Positions 1-9,704 of a stretch of 64,000 nt of DNA are shown here, in pieces. Source of the DNA: Sphingopyxis sp. (GTDB lineage Bacteria; Pseudomonadota; Alphaproteobacteria; Sphingomonadales; Sphingomonadaceae). Made by a program: the position numbers and the translations under genes. Location: positions 32,917 to 96,916 of the forward strand of contig JAEMRT010000006.1 in assembly GCA_016463225.1 (NCBI GenBank), read 5' to 3'. Under the pieces are notes generated by a model, which was not told the DNA's origin, ran no database searches, and saw only the letters and a list, made by a program, of their open reading frames with translations. Each line of letters starts with the position of its first letter. Position 1 is the first letter of the stretch.

Positions 1-833
1 CTCTGCGACACCGCCTCGACCGCGCCGGCCGCCTTGTCGAGGTCGAGGCGGTGTCGCAGAGCGAGATCGACCGGCTGCGTGCCCGCGTCAACGCGGCAAA
101 TGCCGCGCTCGCCGGGGCCGACGCCCGCATCGCGGCGCGGTCGCTCGATGTCGAATTCACCATCGTGCGCGCGCCGCTCAGCGGCCGCATCTCGGACCGC
201 CAGATCGACGCGGGTAACCTCGTGTCGGCCGGTGATGCTGGCGGCACGTTGCTCACCACGATCAACGCGATGGACCCCATCTACTTCAGCTTCCAGGGCT
301 CCGAAGCCCTGTTCCTGAAGGCCAAGCGCGCCGCCGCCGAACAGGGCGCGACCGTCGAGGTGCGTTTGCAGGACGAAAGCGATTATCGCTGGAAGGGTCA
401 GCTCGACTTCACCGATAACGGCCTCGACCCGCGTTCGGGCACGATCCGCGCCCGCGCCAGCTTTGCCAACCGCGACATGTTCCTGACCCCCGGCATGTTC
501 GGCAACATGCGGCTGTCGACCGGCCAGACGGCGCGCGCGCTGTTGATCCCGGCGGCTGCGGTGCAGACCGATCAGGCGCGCAAGATCGTTTATGTCGTCG
601 GCAAGGACGGCACGGTCGCGGCGAAGCCTGTCGAGCTTGGCCCCGAAGTCGATGGCCTGCGCGTCATCCGCTCGGGGCTAACCCCGACCGACCGGGTCGT
701 CATCACCGGATATCAGTTCGCACGGCCCGGCACCAAGGCGGTGACCAAGGCCGGCAAAATAGCCGCGACGGCGGAGAAGTCGGCTGCCGCTGCGGTCGAA
801 CCGGTGTCGGCGCAAGCGAGCTTCACGCGGTAG
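1..833 (+). CDS. RND efflux periplasmic adaptor subunit (HlyD/MexA family), 5' truncated by window edge
   Basis: Reading frame open to the window start; motifs FTIVRAPLSGRISDRQIDAGNLV and YFSFQGSE; followed by RND permease and OMF genes. Confidence 0.9.
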   Translation, partial: LRHRLDRAGRLVEVEAVSQSEIDRLRARVNAANAALAGADARIAARSLDVEFTIVRAPLSGRISDRQIDAGNLVSAGDAGGTLLTTINAMDPIYFSFQGSEALFLKAKRAAAEQGATVEVRLQDESDYRWKGQLDFTDNGLDPRSGTIRARASFANRDMFLTPGMFGNMRLSTGQTARALLIPAAAVQTDQARKIVYVVGKDGTVAAKPVELGPEVDGLRVIRSGLTPTDRVVITGYQFARPGTKAVTKAGKIAATAEKSAAAAVEPVSAQASFTR

Positions 834-841
834 TTTACCAT

Positions 842-985
842 AGACCCCTCTCCTTCGGTTGAGGGGTCGGGGTGGGGGCTTTGCGGTGTCCCCCAAGGCC
901 GATGGCCCCCACCTCGCTGCGACCAGGAGAACGCTCCCGGGTCTCGCTGCCCCTCCCCGGAAGGAGAGAGGCTAGTCAAAACGGT
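842..985. repeat. GC-rich intergenic stem-loop repeat of the type common between genes in sphingomonads
   Basis: cccctctccttcggttgaggggtcggggtggggg ... gcccctccccggaaggagag; self-complementary segments; no plausible CDS. Confidence 0.4.
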
Positions 986-1006
986 TTTTCAGACAGGGGC
1001 TCTCCC

Positions 1007-4000
1007 ATGCGCCTATCCCGCTTTTTCATCGACCGGCCGATCTTTGCTGCCGTGCTCGCCGTCATCATCACCATTGTCGGTGCGGTCGCCTATATCGGCC
1101 TGCCGGTCTCGCAATATCCCGACATCGTTCCCCCGACGGTGACCGTGACCGCGACCTATCCCGGCGCCTCGGCCGAAACCGTTGCCGACACGGTGGCGGC
1201 GCCGATCGAGCAGGAAATCAATGGCGTCGACAAGATGCTCTATATGAGCAGCCAGTCGACCGGCGACGGCGTCGTGACGATCACCGCGACCTTCAAGATC
1301 GGCACCGACCTCGATGCCGCGCAGGTGCTGGTGCAGAACCGCGTCGCGATCGCAACCCCGCGCCTGCCCGAAACGGTACAGCGCCTCGGCGTCGTAACGC
1401 GCAAGACCTCGCCCGACTTCCTGTTGATCGTGAACCTCGTGTCCCCCGACAAGTCGCTCGATCGCGCCTATATCTCCAACTACGCGCTGACCCAGCTCCG
1501 CGATCGCCTCAGCCGCATCGACGGCGTCGGCGACGTGCGCCTGTTCGGCAGCCGCGACTATGCGATGCGCGTGTGGATCGACCCCGGCCGCGCGGCCGCG
1601 CTCGACCTGACCGCGGGCGAGATCGTTGCGGCGCTGCGGCGCGAGAATGTGCAGGTTGCCGCGGGTACGCTGGGCCAGCCGCCGCATGCCAATGGCAGCA
1701 GCTTCCAATTGAGCGTCGAAACGCAGGGCCGCCTGACCGATCCCAAGGATTTCGCCAATATCGTCATCCGCAGCGATGCCGACGGGCGGCAGGTCCGCGT
1801 CTCGGACGTCGCGCGCGTCGAGCTTGGCGCATCGGACTATAATTCGAACACTTATCTGTCGGGCGACCCGACGGTGATCCTCGCGACCTTTCAGCGGCCT
1901 GGATCAAATGCGCTTGCTGCAGCGCAAGCGGTCGAGGCCGAGATGGCGGCGGCATCGAAAAGCTTCCCCAAGGGCCTCGAATATCGCGTCATCTACAACC
2001 CCACCGAATTCATCGCCCAGTCGATCGATGCGGTGATGGAAACGCTGCTCGAGGCGGTATTCCTCGTGGTGATCGTCATTCTGGTGTTCCTGCAGAAATG
2101 GCGCGCCGCAATCATCCCCGTGCTGGCGATCCCGGTGTCGCTGATCGGCACCTTCGTCGTGCTCGCGGCGTTCGGCTACAGCCTCAACAACCTGTCACTG
2201 TTCGGACTGGTGCTCGCAATCGGCATCGTCGTCGACGACGCGATCGTCGTCGTCGAGAATGTCGAACGCAACCTCGAACGCGGGCTTTCCTCGCTCGAAG
2301 CCGCGCGGACATCGATGGACGAAGTGTCGGGTGCCCTTGTTGCCATCGTGCTCGTGCTTTGCGCGGTGTTCGTGCCGACCCTGTTCCTCACCGGCCTGTC
2401 GGGCGCCTTTTATCAGCAGTTCGCGGTGACGATATCGACCGCAACGATCATCTCGCTGGTCCTGTCGCTTACCCTGTCGCCTGCGCTGGCCGCGATCCTG
2501 CTCAAGCCGCATGCCCCCGCGCAGGCCGACGGATGGCTGATGGCGCGCCTTCACCGTGCCGGTGACAGCTTCAATCGCAATTTCGAGAAGATGAGCGATG
2601 GCTATGCACGCCTGACCGACCGGCTGGTGCGCGCGCCGAAAAAGATGATGATCACCTATGCCGCGCTGATCGCTGCGACCGCGGGCCTGTTCTGGGCGAC
2701 GCCGACCGGCTTCATCCCGGCGCAGGACCAGGGCTATTTCCTCGTCGTCGCCAAACTGCCCGCGGGCGCCTCGGTCGAACGCACCGATGCGGTGCTGAAA
2801 AAGGTCGCTGGCCGCGTGTTGCCGATCAAGGGCGTGCTCGGCTCGGTGATGCTCGCGGGCTTCGACGGCCCGTCGCAGACGCTCGCGCCGAACTCGGCCG
2901 CCGCCTATTTCCCGCTCAAGTCGTTCGAGGAGCGCGGGAAGCTCGGCGTCAATTTCGAGGACATCATGAATCAGGCGCGTGCGAACACGGCGGATATCAC
3001 CGAGGCGCAGATCGTCATGATCCCGCCGCCGCTGATCCAGGGGATCGGCTCGGCGGGTGGCTACCGGATGATCGTGCAGGATCGCGGCGGAAACGGCTAT
3101 GCCGCGCTTGCGAACGAAACGAACAATCTGATCGGCAAGGCGAACCAGACCCCGGGGCTCGCCAACGTCTTCACCTTCTTCGATCCGTCGAACCCGCGCG
3201 TCTATGCCGATATCGACCGGGCCAAGGCGAATATGCTCGGCATACCCCCCGAACGCGTTTTCGAAGCGCTGCAGGTCTATCTGGGGTCGGCGTTTGTCAA
3301 CGACTTCAACCTGCTCGGCCGCACCTATCGTGTGACCGCGCAGGCCGATGCCCCCTATCGCCAGACCGTCGCCGATATCGCGAACCTGCAAACACGGTCG
3401 AACAGCGGCGCGATGGTGCCGATCGGGTCGGTCGCGAATTTCGAGGACCGCACCGGACCGTACCGCGTCACGCGCTACAATCTCTTCCCCGCGGTCGAGA
3501 TCGACGGCGACACCGCCCCCGGTTCGTCGTCGGGCGCGTCGCTTACGACGATGGAAAAGCTCGCGGCGGACTCGCTGCCCGCGGGTTACGGCACCGAATG
3601 GACGGGCATCGCCTCCCAGCAAAAGGCGGCGGCGAACACCGCGGGCATCGTCTTCGCGCTCGCCGTGGTCTTCGTCTTCCTCGTACTCGCGGCCCAATAT
3701 GAAAGCCTGATGCTGCCATTGGCGATCATCTTCATCGTGCCGATGTGTCTGCTCGCGGCGATGGTCGGGGTGAATTTGCGCGGCATGGATAACAATGTGC
3801 TGACGCAGATCGGGCTGGTCGTGCTCATCGCGCTTGCGGCGAAGAATGCGATCCTGATCGTCGAATTCGCCAAGCAGGCCGAGGAACAGGATGGCCTGTC
3901 GCCGATCGAAGCCGCGGTGCGCGCCGCGCGCGACCGTCTGCGTCCGATCCTGATGACCAGCTTTGCCTTCATCCTCGGCGCGGTGCCGTTGCTGATCGCA

Positions 4001-4198
4001 AGCGGAGCGGGCGCGGAGCTCCGCCAGGCGCTCGGTACCGCGGTCTTCTTCGGGATGCTCGGAGTGACCGCGTTCGGCCTCATCTTCACCCCGACCTTCT
4101 ACGTCGTCGCACGTTCGCTCAGCCTTTGGTCGGCCGAGCGGCGCGCGCGGCGCGGGTCGGACGACCATGGGACGGCGCTGCCGGTTCCGGCGGAATAA
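1007..4198 (+). CDS. Efflux RND transporter permease subunit (AcrB/MexB family)
   Basis: MRLSRFFIDRPIFAAVLAVIITIVGAVAYIGLPVSQYPDIVPPTVTVTATYPGAS; ATG at 1007 preferred over the longer ORF start. Confidence 0.95.
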   Translation: MRLSRFFIDRPIFAAVLAVIITIVGAVAYIGLPVSQYPDIVPPTVTVTATYPGASAETVADTVAAPIEQEINGVDKMLYMSSQSTGDGVVTITATFKIGTDLDAAQVLVQNRVAIATPRLPETVQRLGVVTRKTSPDFLLIVNLVSPDKSLDRAYISNYALTQLRDRLSRIDGVGDVRLFGSRDYAMRVWIDPGRAAALDLTAGEIVAALRRENVQVAAGTLGQPPHANGSSFQLSVETQGRLTDPKDFANIVIRSDADGRQVRVSDVARVELGASDYNSNTYLSGDPTVILATFQRPGSNALAAAQAVEAEMAAASKSFPKGLEYRVIYNPTEFIAQSIDAVMETLLEAVFLVVIVILVFLQKWRAAIIPVLAIPVSLIGTFVVLAAFGYSLNNLSLFGLVLAIGIVVDDAIVVVENVERNLERGLSSLEAARTSMDEVSGALVAIVLVLCAVFVPTLFLTGLSGAFYQQFAVTISTATIISLVLSLTLSPALAAILLKPHAPAQADGWLMARLHRAGDSFNRNFEKMSDGYARLTDRLVRAPKKMMITYAALIAATAGLFWATPTGFIPAQDQGYFLVVAKLPAGASVERTDAVLKKVAGRVLPIKGVLGSVMLAGFDGPSQTLAPNSAAAYFPLKSFEERGKLGVNFEDIMNQARANTADITEAQIVMIPPPLIQGIGSAGGYRMIVQDRGGNGYAALANETNNLIGKANQTPGLANVFTFFDPSNPRVYADIDRAKANMLGIPPERVFEALQVYLGSAFVNDFNLLGRTYRVTAQADAPYRQTVADIANLQTRSNSGAMVPIGSVANFEDRTGPYRVTRYNLFPAVEIDGDTAPGSSSGASLTTMEKLAADSLPAGYGTEWTGIASQQKAAANTAGIVFALAVVFVFLVLAAQYESLMLPLAIIFIVPMCLLAAMVGVNLRGMDNNVLTQIGLVVLIALAAKNAILIVEFAKQAEEQDGLSPIEAAVRAARDRLRPILMTSFAFILGAVPLLIASGAGAELRQALGTAVFFGMLGVTAFGLIFTPTFYVVARSLSLWSAERRARRGSDDHGTALPVPAE

Positions 4199-4209
4199 GG
4201 AACAAGATC

Positions 4210-5619
4210 ATGATCCTTCGCAATATCCTCACCATGGCCTCGGCGCTCGCGCTTGCCGCCTGCGCGGTCGGTCCCAACTATGCCGAGCCCAAATCTGCGT
4301 CGGCTTCCGTCGCGACCGGACCGTTCGTCTCGGCAAACAGCCCTGCCGTGTCGCTCGCTCCGGTCGCGGGCGACTGGTGGCGGCTCTACAATGATCCCGT
4401 TCTCGACGGGCTGGTCGGCGACGCGCTCGCCGCGAACACCGACGTCCGAGTCGCGGTCGCTAATATCGCCCGGGCGCGTGCATCGCTTCGCGGCGCGCGC
4501 GCCGACCGTCTGCCGCAGGGCGAGATCGGCGCCGGCGCCAACTACGGCCGCAGTCCCGAAGGCCAGCGCCCGGCCGGCGCCGACCGTGAGGATTGGGCCG
4601 TCGATGTCGGCCTGAACGTCTCGTATGAAGTCGATCTGTTCGGCCGCGTCAGCCGCTCGATCGAGGCCGCGCGCGGCGATACTGCTGCCGCCGAAGCCAA
4701 TGCCGACGCGGTGCGCGTGATCGTCGCCGCCGATACGACGCAAGCTTATGCCGATGCTGCCTCGGGGGCCGCGCGGCTCGACGTCGCGCGCCGCATCGTC
4801 GGCCTGCTCGACCAGCAGGTGAAGCTCACCGACCGGCGCAAGGAAGTCGGGATGGCGACGGGGCTCGACCTCGCGCGCATCGCGACGCTGCGCGACCAGC
4901 GGTCTGCCGACATCCCTTCCATCGAGGCCGAACGGCAGGCGGCTTTGTTTCGCCTCGCGACTCTGACCGGTCGTGCCCCCGCCGCGTTGCCCGCCATCGC
5001 TGGCGATCGCAACATCAGCCTCGAGATCACCGACCCGATCCCAGTCGGTGATGGGGCGGCGCTATTGAAGCGCCGTCCCGATATTCGCGCCGCCGAGCGC
5101 CGCCTTGCCGCCGACACCGCGCGCATCGGCGTCGCGACCGCGGACCTCTATCCGCGCATCACGCTCGGCGGGTCGGCGGGCTCGACCGGATCGGGCTTCG
5201 GCGATGTGTTCGGCGGCGGACCGATCCGCTGGCTGCTCGGGCCGCTTCTCAACTGGGCGTTCCCCAATCAGGAACCCGCGCGCGCGCGAATCGCGGCGGC
5301 CGAGGCCGATACGCAGGCGTCGCTCGCCGAATTCGACGGCACCGTGCTGCGCGCGCTCGAGGAAACCGAGACCGCGCTGTCGTCCTACGCGCGAGCGCTC
5401 GAACAGCGCCAGGCGCTACGCGCCGCGCGTGACCAGGCCGAACGCGCGGCAAGGATCGTGCGCGCCAAGCGGCAGGAAGGTGCGTCGGATTCGCTCGAAT
5501 GGCTCGACGCCGAACGCACCTTTGCCGAGACCGAGGCAGTGCTCGCGGCGCAGGACGGGCAGATTTCGCGTAAGCAAATCGCATTGTTTCGAGCACTAGC
5601 GGGCGGTTGGTCGACCTAG
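4210..5619 (+). CDS. Efflux transporter outer membrane lipoprotein (NodT/OprM family)
   Basis: Lipobox-like LALAACAVGPNYAEP; ALLKRRPDIRAAERRLAADTARIGVATADLYPRITL. Confidence 0.93.
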   Translation: MILRNILTMASALALAACAVGPNYAEPKSASASVATGPFVSANSPAVSLAPVAGDWWRLYNDPVLDGLVGDALAANTDVRVAVANIARARASLRGARADRLPQGEIGAGANYGRSPEGQRPAGADREDWAVDVGLNVSYEVDLFGRVSRSIEAARGDTAAAEANADAVRVIVAADTTQAYADAASGAARLDVARRIVGLLDQQVKLTDRRKEVGMATGLDLARIATLRDQRSADIPSIEAERQAALFRLATLTGRAPAALPAIAGDRNISLEITDPIPVGDGAALLKRRPDIRAAERRLAADTARIGVATADLYPRITLGGSAGSTGSGFGDVFGGGPIRWLLGPLLNWAFPNQEPARARIAAAEADTQASLAEFDGTVLRALEETETALSSYARALEQRQALRAARDQAERAARIVRAKRQEGASDSLEWLDAERTFAETEAVLAAQDGQISRKQIALFRALAGGWST

Positions 5620-5652
5620 TACATAAGGCAGGATTGCAGCCAATCCGTTCAT

Positions 5653-5673
5653 GCCCGCCAACGGGCCGTTTTT
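5653..5673 (+). terminator. Putative Rho-independent terminator after efflux operon
   Basis: gcccg-ccaa-cgggc stem followed by cgttttt. Confidence 0.55.
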
Positions 5674-6006
5674 ATCGGCGATGCTTCCGACCGCGCCAAA
5701 TGGTTACATTTGGTCGACGTGCCAGAACATAGTTGCTCCCAGCGGCCTGAACTCAACGCCGCGATTGATGGTGCTCGTCGCACCTTCGGTTGGTTCGAGG
5801 GGGGCATTGGCAGTCCCTAGCCGAGCGAGATGAATTAACCCTAATACAGGACGACCACGGTCCTAGATCGGAATGTCGCCATACGCCGAGCTAGGCTGCC
5901 GAGGATGTTCGCTGTTCACGGTTCGGGGCTAGAAGCAGACCGTCTGCTACCGGCCAGTTTACGCCGGGGGACTTTGGCAATATCGTCGAGCCGCGGTCCA
6001 CAAGCC

Positions 6007-7194
6007 CTACAGGGTAAAAGTTGCTTCGGCCCGTAGTCCGATGACTAGCGCGTCCGCGATCCCGCGCTCGGCCGAGGGATTGCGGACATAATGAACATTG
6101 GGCTGCACAGCGAGCCATGAGGCTATCAGGGCGCGATAGGTCATCTCGACCGCAATTTCAGATGAACGCGCGCCGGTTGCGGCGCGCCAGCTATCGGAGG
6201 TGAAGGCAGCCGACAAGGCAATGCCGAACTCGTCTTCGTCGCGCCCCGGAAGCCAGCCGCTGAACTTGATCCCGCCCCCGGCGAAGCGGTCGAACATGTT
6301 AAAGCGGCCGCTCGCGGTTCCGAGTCGAAGAAACCCGTCTATCCGAGCGCCCGATTTTTCGAGCAGAGGCAGCTCGGCCCGCACATATGTTCCGGCGTTC
6401 CCGCCATCGGCGCCCTGGCCGTCGTTGCGGTCGAAGTCCGCGGTATAGCGCCAATGGCCCAACAGCAGCTTGCCACCCCCGAGCGGCGCCTGCACTTCGC
6501 CGACGAGCAGGGCGCCGTCGCCATGGCCAAGCTTGATTGTCGTGCGCGAAGGATGCGCAGGATCGCCGGGAACGCCGTCGAGGACAGCGGCGCGAACGGT
6601 CCAGCCTTCGGCGGGCGTGACCGCGAGCCGCGCGGCGAGCGAGGTCGAGGGAAAGATCGAGGGGCCGTTCTGGCCGCTCTGGGCGAAGTCCGTGCCAATT
6701 CCGTTGGGGCTGCTGACGAACAGACCGGCGGCGTCGAGTGCGTCGAACTCGGAGTTCAGATCGTAGAGGCCGACGCGCAGCGAGAGTTGGTCGCTGATCT
6801 TCTGGTCGATCCATGCTTCGTAAAGGCGCAGCGCCGAGGTTCCGGTTTCGATATTGCTTACGGCCTGGGTGTCGCCGACTAGGTCGCTGATCGATTTTCC
6901 GTTGTTGTACAGGCCGTAGACATGCACGTGCGCGCCCTCCCAGCCGACAAGTTCTTCCATATTGGCCTCGAGCACGATGTCGAGATTGTCGAGGTAGCGT
7001 GTCCCGCGCCGCAGCCCGCCCGCAGCGTTGCCGATCACTTCGCCGGTATAGGTGAATTGCAAAAGGAGAGGGTCACGCGTCTCGTCGATCTGTGTCGACG
7101 CGTGGGTGTGGCCGTGCGGTTGATAGCCTGTTTTGGGCGGGATGGGCGCGTCTTCGCCAGCGGCGGCGAGCATCAGGGCGGAAATCAGCGTCAT
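6007..7194 (-). CDS. Carbohydrate porin, OprB-like
   Basis: DNLDIVLEANMEELVGWEGAHVHVYGLYNNGKSISDLVGD; C-terminal aromatic/Leu beta-barrel end; start overlaps upstream stop (ATGA). Confidence 0.85.
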   Translation of the reverse strand: MTLISALMLAAAGEDAPIPPKTGYQPHGHTHASTQIDETRDPLLLQFTYTGEVIGNAAGGLRRGTRYLDNLDIVLEANMEELVGWEGAHVHVYGLYNNGKSISDLVGDTQAVSNIETGTSALRLYEAWIDQKISDQLSLRVGLYDLNSEFDALDAAGLFVSSPNGIGTDFAQSGQNGPSIFPSTSLAARLAVTPAEGWTVRAAVLDGVPGDPAHPSRTTIKLGHGDGALLVGEVQAPLGGGKLLLGHWRYTADFDRNDGQGADGGNAGTYVRAELPLLEKSGARIDGFLRLGTASGRFNMFDRFAGGGIKFSGWLPGRDEDEFGIALSAAFTSDSWRAATGARSSEIAVEMTYRALIASWLAVQPNVHYVRNPSAERGIADALVIGLRAEATFTL

Positions 7195-8471
7195 AAGGTC
7201 ACCGTGAAAGCAAGGCGGATACGGTCGAGCCAATCCGATGATGGCAGCGCGCCGGCATAGGCGCGATCGAGCGGGCGGTAATGATACCAGAGCAGGTCGA
7301 CCTGGAGTTTCGACGCGGGCACGTATGAAAGCCCAAGTCCGTGCAGCCGGTAATTGGTCGACAGGTCGATATTGTCGTGGCTGAACGCCGCGAGCACCGC
7401 GTCCACCTCGACTTCCGAGAAATTATAGGCGATGCGGACGTCGCCGGGGCTGGCGGTGCGGCCCGCTGCGAGTTCGAGGTTGAAGGCGGTATCGCCGGGC
7501 ACCGCGGCGCCAACGTTGCGCACAAAGTCAGCGGTCAAGGTCACCGGCCAGCGCGCCGAGCCGGTCCAGCCGATCGAGCCGATGCCCTCGACCAGGTGGA
7601 AGTCTGAAAGGTAGCGGCCGCTCGCGAGCAGGTTGCCCCGGAAGTCGCCGGCGTCGGCGCCCGCGGCCGAGCCGAGGCGGTAATGATAATAGCTGCCGGT
7701 CAATCCGACCTTGACCTGGTCCGACACCGGCGCGGCAAAGGCAAGCTGGCCGCCGAGCATGTCGCTGTCGCGCGCGACCGCGGCTTCGTCGATCACGAAC
7801 CAGATACCGCGCGCATCGAGCTTCGCCTGGCCGAGCGGCGCGGTGTAGGTAACGGCTACCCCCTGCGGTGATACGTCGCTGTCCCACAGCATGTCGGTGC
7901 GCTGAATGATCTGCGGGAACTTGCCAGCGTAAGCGGTGAGCCCGCCGCTGCGATAGCGGATCCACGCCTGATCCAGCGCGACAGGGAAATCATCGGCGAA
8001 GTTGCCGAGCGCGACGTCGGTCGAGTTGGGATCGTCGGGATCGCCGGTGACGATCTGGGTGCCGACCGCGATGCTGTCGCCGACCGTGTATGTCGCGCGC
8101 AGCCTTGCGCGCACCGCGGTACGCGACCGGTCGCGGCCATTGACGCGATTCCATTCCTGCCGCACCCGCATGTCGCCGCCGACGTCGAGGCCGCGGACCT
8201 GCACGGCCGCCGATGGCGGCGGCACGGCGGCAAGGGGTGGCGCGAGCGTATGCGGCGCGGTGGATGTCGGTGCGGGACGCGTCGGCGTCGCCGGGGACGT
8301 GACCTGCCGCAACAATTCGGACTGTGCAGTCACCAGCGCTTCCAGTTCGGCGATACGCTGGTCCTGCGCGGCAAGCCGATGCTCGAGCGCATCGAGACGG
8401 CTATCCTGGGCATGGGCGACGGGTGCGCAGGCCAGCATGGCCGCGGTGAGCGGCAGCGAACGGATCCGCAT
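7191..8471 (-). CDS. Putative porin with N-terminal coiled coil (Porin_5-like)
   Basis: Signal peptide, coiled coil DALEHRLAAQDQRIAELEALV, then barrel-like VGGDMRVRQEWNRVNGRDRSRTAVRARLR. Confidence 0.8.
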   Translation of the reverse strand: MRIRSLPLTAAMLACAPVAHAQDSRLDALEHRLAAQDQRIAELEALVTAQSELLRQVTSPATPTRPAPTSTAPHTLAPPLAAVPPPSAAVQVRGLDVGGDMRVRQEWNRVNGRDRSRTAVRARLRATYTVGDSIAVGTQIVTGDPDDPNSTDVALGNFADDFPVALDQAWIRYRSGGLTAYAGKFPQIIQRTDMLWDSDVSPQGVAVTYTAPLGQAKLDARGIWFVIDEAAVARDSDMLGGQLAFAAPVSDQVKVGLTGSYYHYRLGSAAGADAGDFRGNLLASGRYLSDFHLVEGIGSIGWTGSARWPVTLTADFVRNVGAAVPGDTAFNLELAAGRTASPGDVRIAYNFSEVEVDAVLAAFSHDNIDLSTNYRLHGLGLSYVPASKLQVDLLWYHYRPLDRAYAGALPSSDWLDRIRLAFTVTL

Positions 8472-8475
8472 GGCG

Positions 8476-9564
8476 CTAGTCACTGGCGCGGGGTTTGCGT
8501 CGTTTTATCCACAATAATCCCCCGGCCACGATCATCGTGACCAGCCACAGGCCAATCGCGATCGACAGCAGGCGCCCGGCAAGACCCCCAGCTTCGCCCG
8601 TGTGGATCGGGAACAGCGCGCTCATGAACGCGCGTGCCGGTTCGGCCTCCGCGATGGGATATATGCCGCGAATCGATCCGTTATTGGCATTCACCATGAC
8701 GACGCTGGCGCCATAGGCGCGGCGGATCTCGTCGGGAGCGCGGACACGAAAGCGATAGGTGGCGTCTTCGTCGACAGGCCACGCCGCCTGCGTCAACGTG
8801 CTTCCCGGGACCGCCTTAAGTGCGGCGGTCGCAGCGGCGGCAAAACCTATCGGCGTCCCTGCGGGTGGATTGTCGGGAAGCGATACCGGCGCTGCGCCGA
8901 TCAGCGCGCCGAAACCATCTTCAAATTTCATGATCGTGCCTGTCGCGGCAATGATCAGGGCCGGGATGACAGCCCACAGCCCGACGGCGCGATGCCAGCT
9001 GTAGAGACGAGCGGTAACAGGACCGCGCGTGGCGGGAGTGAGCGCGCGGCGCCATGTCCCGCGCTTCGGCCATGCCGCGAGCAGTCCGAGCAGCAGGTTC
9101 GAGCAAAGCAGGATGCCACTGATCGATACGATCCAGCTGCCCCACGATCCGAGCAGATCGTGGTGGAAGCCGACGAGGAATCCCATGACATCGCCATCAT
9201 TTTCGCCCGGCGTGTCGATGACCGTGCCGTCGCCGAGGATACGAACCTTGCGGCTGTCGCCCGCCTTGTCCTCCAGATAGATGATGTAGCGGTCGGCAAG
9301 GCCGGCGGACGTCCAAATCGTCGTGACCCGGTCGCCGCTGCCCCGCGGTGCGAGCGCGTCGAGCCGCTGTTCGATTGCTGCGATATCGGTTGGACGATGG
9401 AGCGCGGAAATCGAGCGATCGGTAATTTCCCAGTGGAAAACGATCAGGATTCCCGTGATCGCCTGTAGCAGCCAGAAGATCGCGGCGCCCAGGCTTAGCC
9501 AGCGGTGCAGGGTCAGAACCGGGCGGCGCAGCCCGGGCCGGGCAGGTGGGGCAGGTGCGGTCAT
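8476..9564 (-). CDS. PepSY-associated TM domain protein
   Basis: LTLHRWLSLGAAIFWLLQAITGILIVFHWE; SWHRAVGLWAVIPALIIAATGTIMKFEDGF. Confidence 0.85.
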   Translation of the reverse strand: MTAPAPPARPGLRRPVLTLHRWLSLGAAIFWLLQAITGILIVFHWEITDRSISALHRPTDIAAIEQRLDALAPRGSGDRVTTIWTSAGLADRYIIYLEDKAGDSRKVRILGDGTVIDTPGENDGDVMGFLVGFHHDLLGSWGSWIVSISGILLCSNLLLGLLAAWPKRGTWRRALTPATRGPVTARLYSWHRAVGLWAVIPALIIAATGTIMKFEDGFGALIGAAPVSLPDNPPAGTPIGFAAAATAALKAVPGSTLTQAAWPVDEDATYRFRVRAPDEIRRAYGASVVMVNANNGSIRGIYPIAEAEPARAFMSALFPIHTGEAGGLAGRLLSIAIGLWLVTMIVAGGLLWIKRRKPRASD

Positions 9565-9596
9565 GCTTTCCGGTTTCGCGACTTTGTTCGGTCCTC

Positions 9597-9631
9597 AAAA
9601 CATCCAGCTTTTGACTATTTGAAGGGTCCAA
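9597..9631 (-). promoter_or_regulatory. Shared motif TTGGACCC-N17-TGGATGTTTT upstream of PepSY/porin operon
   Basis: Minus-strand motif recurring at three gene starts in the locus. Confidence 0.55.
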
Positions 9632-9650
9632 GCGAAAAGGAGGCAAAGAA

Positions 9651-9678
9651 ATGGCCCGGCTGTCGCCAGCCGGGCCAT
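9651..9678 (-). terminator. Hairpin terminator downstream of TonB receptor
   Basis: Perfect 12-bp stem atggcccggctg-tcgc-cagccgggccat; minus strand continues TTTCTTT. Confidence 0.65.
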
Positions 9679-9704
9679 GCGGGAGCTCCAGTTTTGTGCC
9701 GGGA

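Noticed and set aside
2195-4168. 657-aa minus-strand ORF
   Set aside because: Antisense to the clear RND permease gene; Arg/His/Asp-rich composition typical of GC-rich shadow ORFs.
5651-5833. 60-aa ORF after the efflux operon
   Set aside because: Starts inside the terminator hairpin; no family signal or ribosome binding site.
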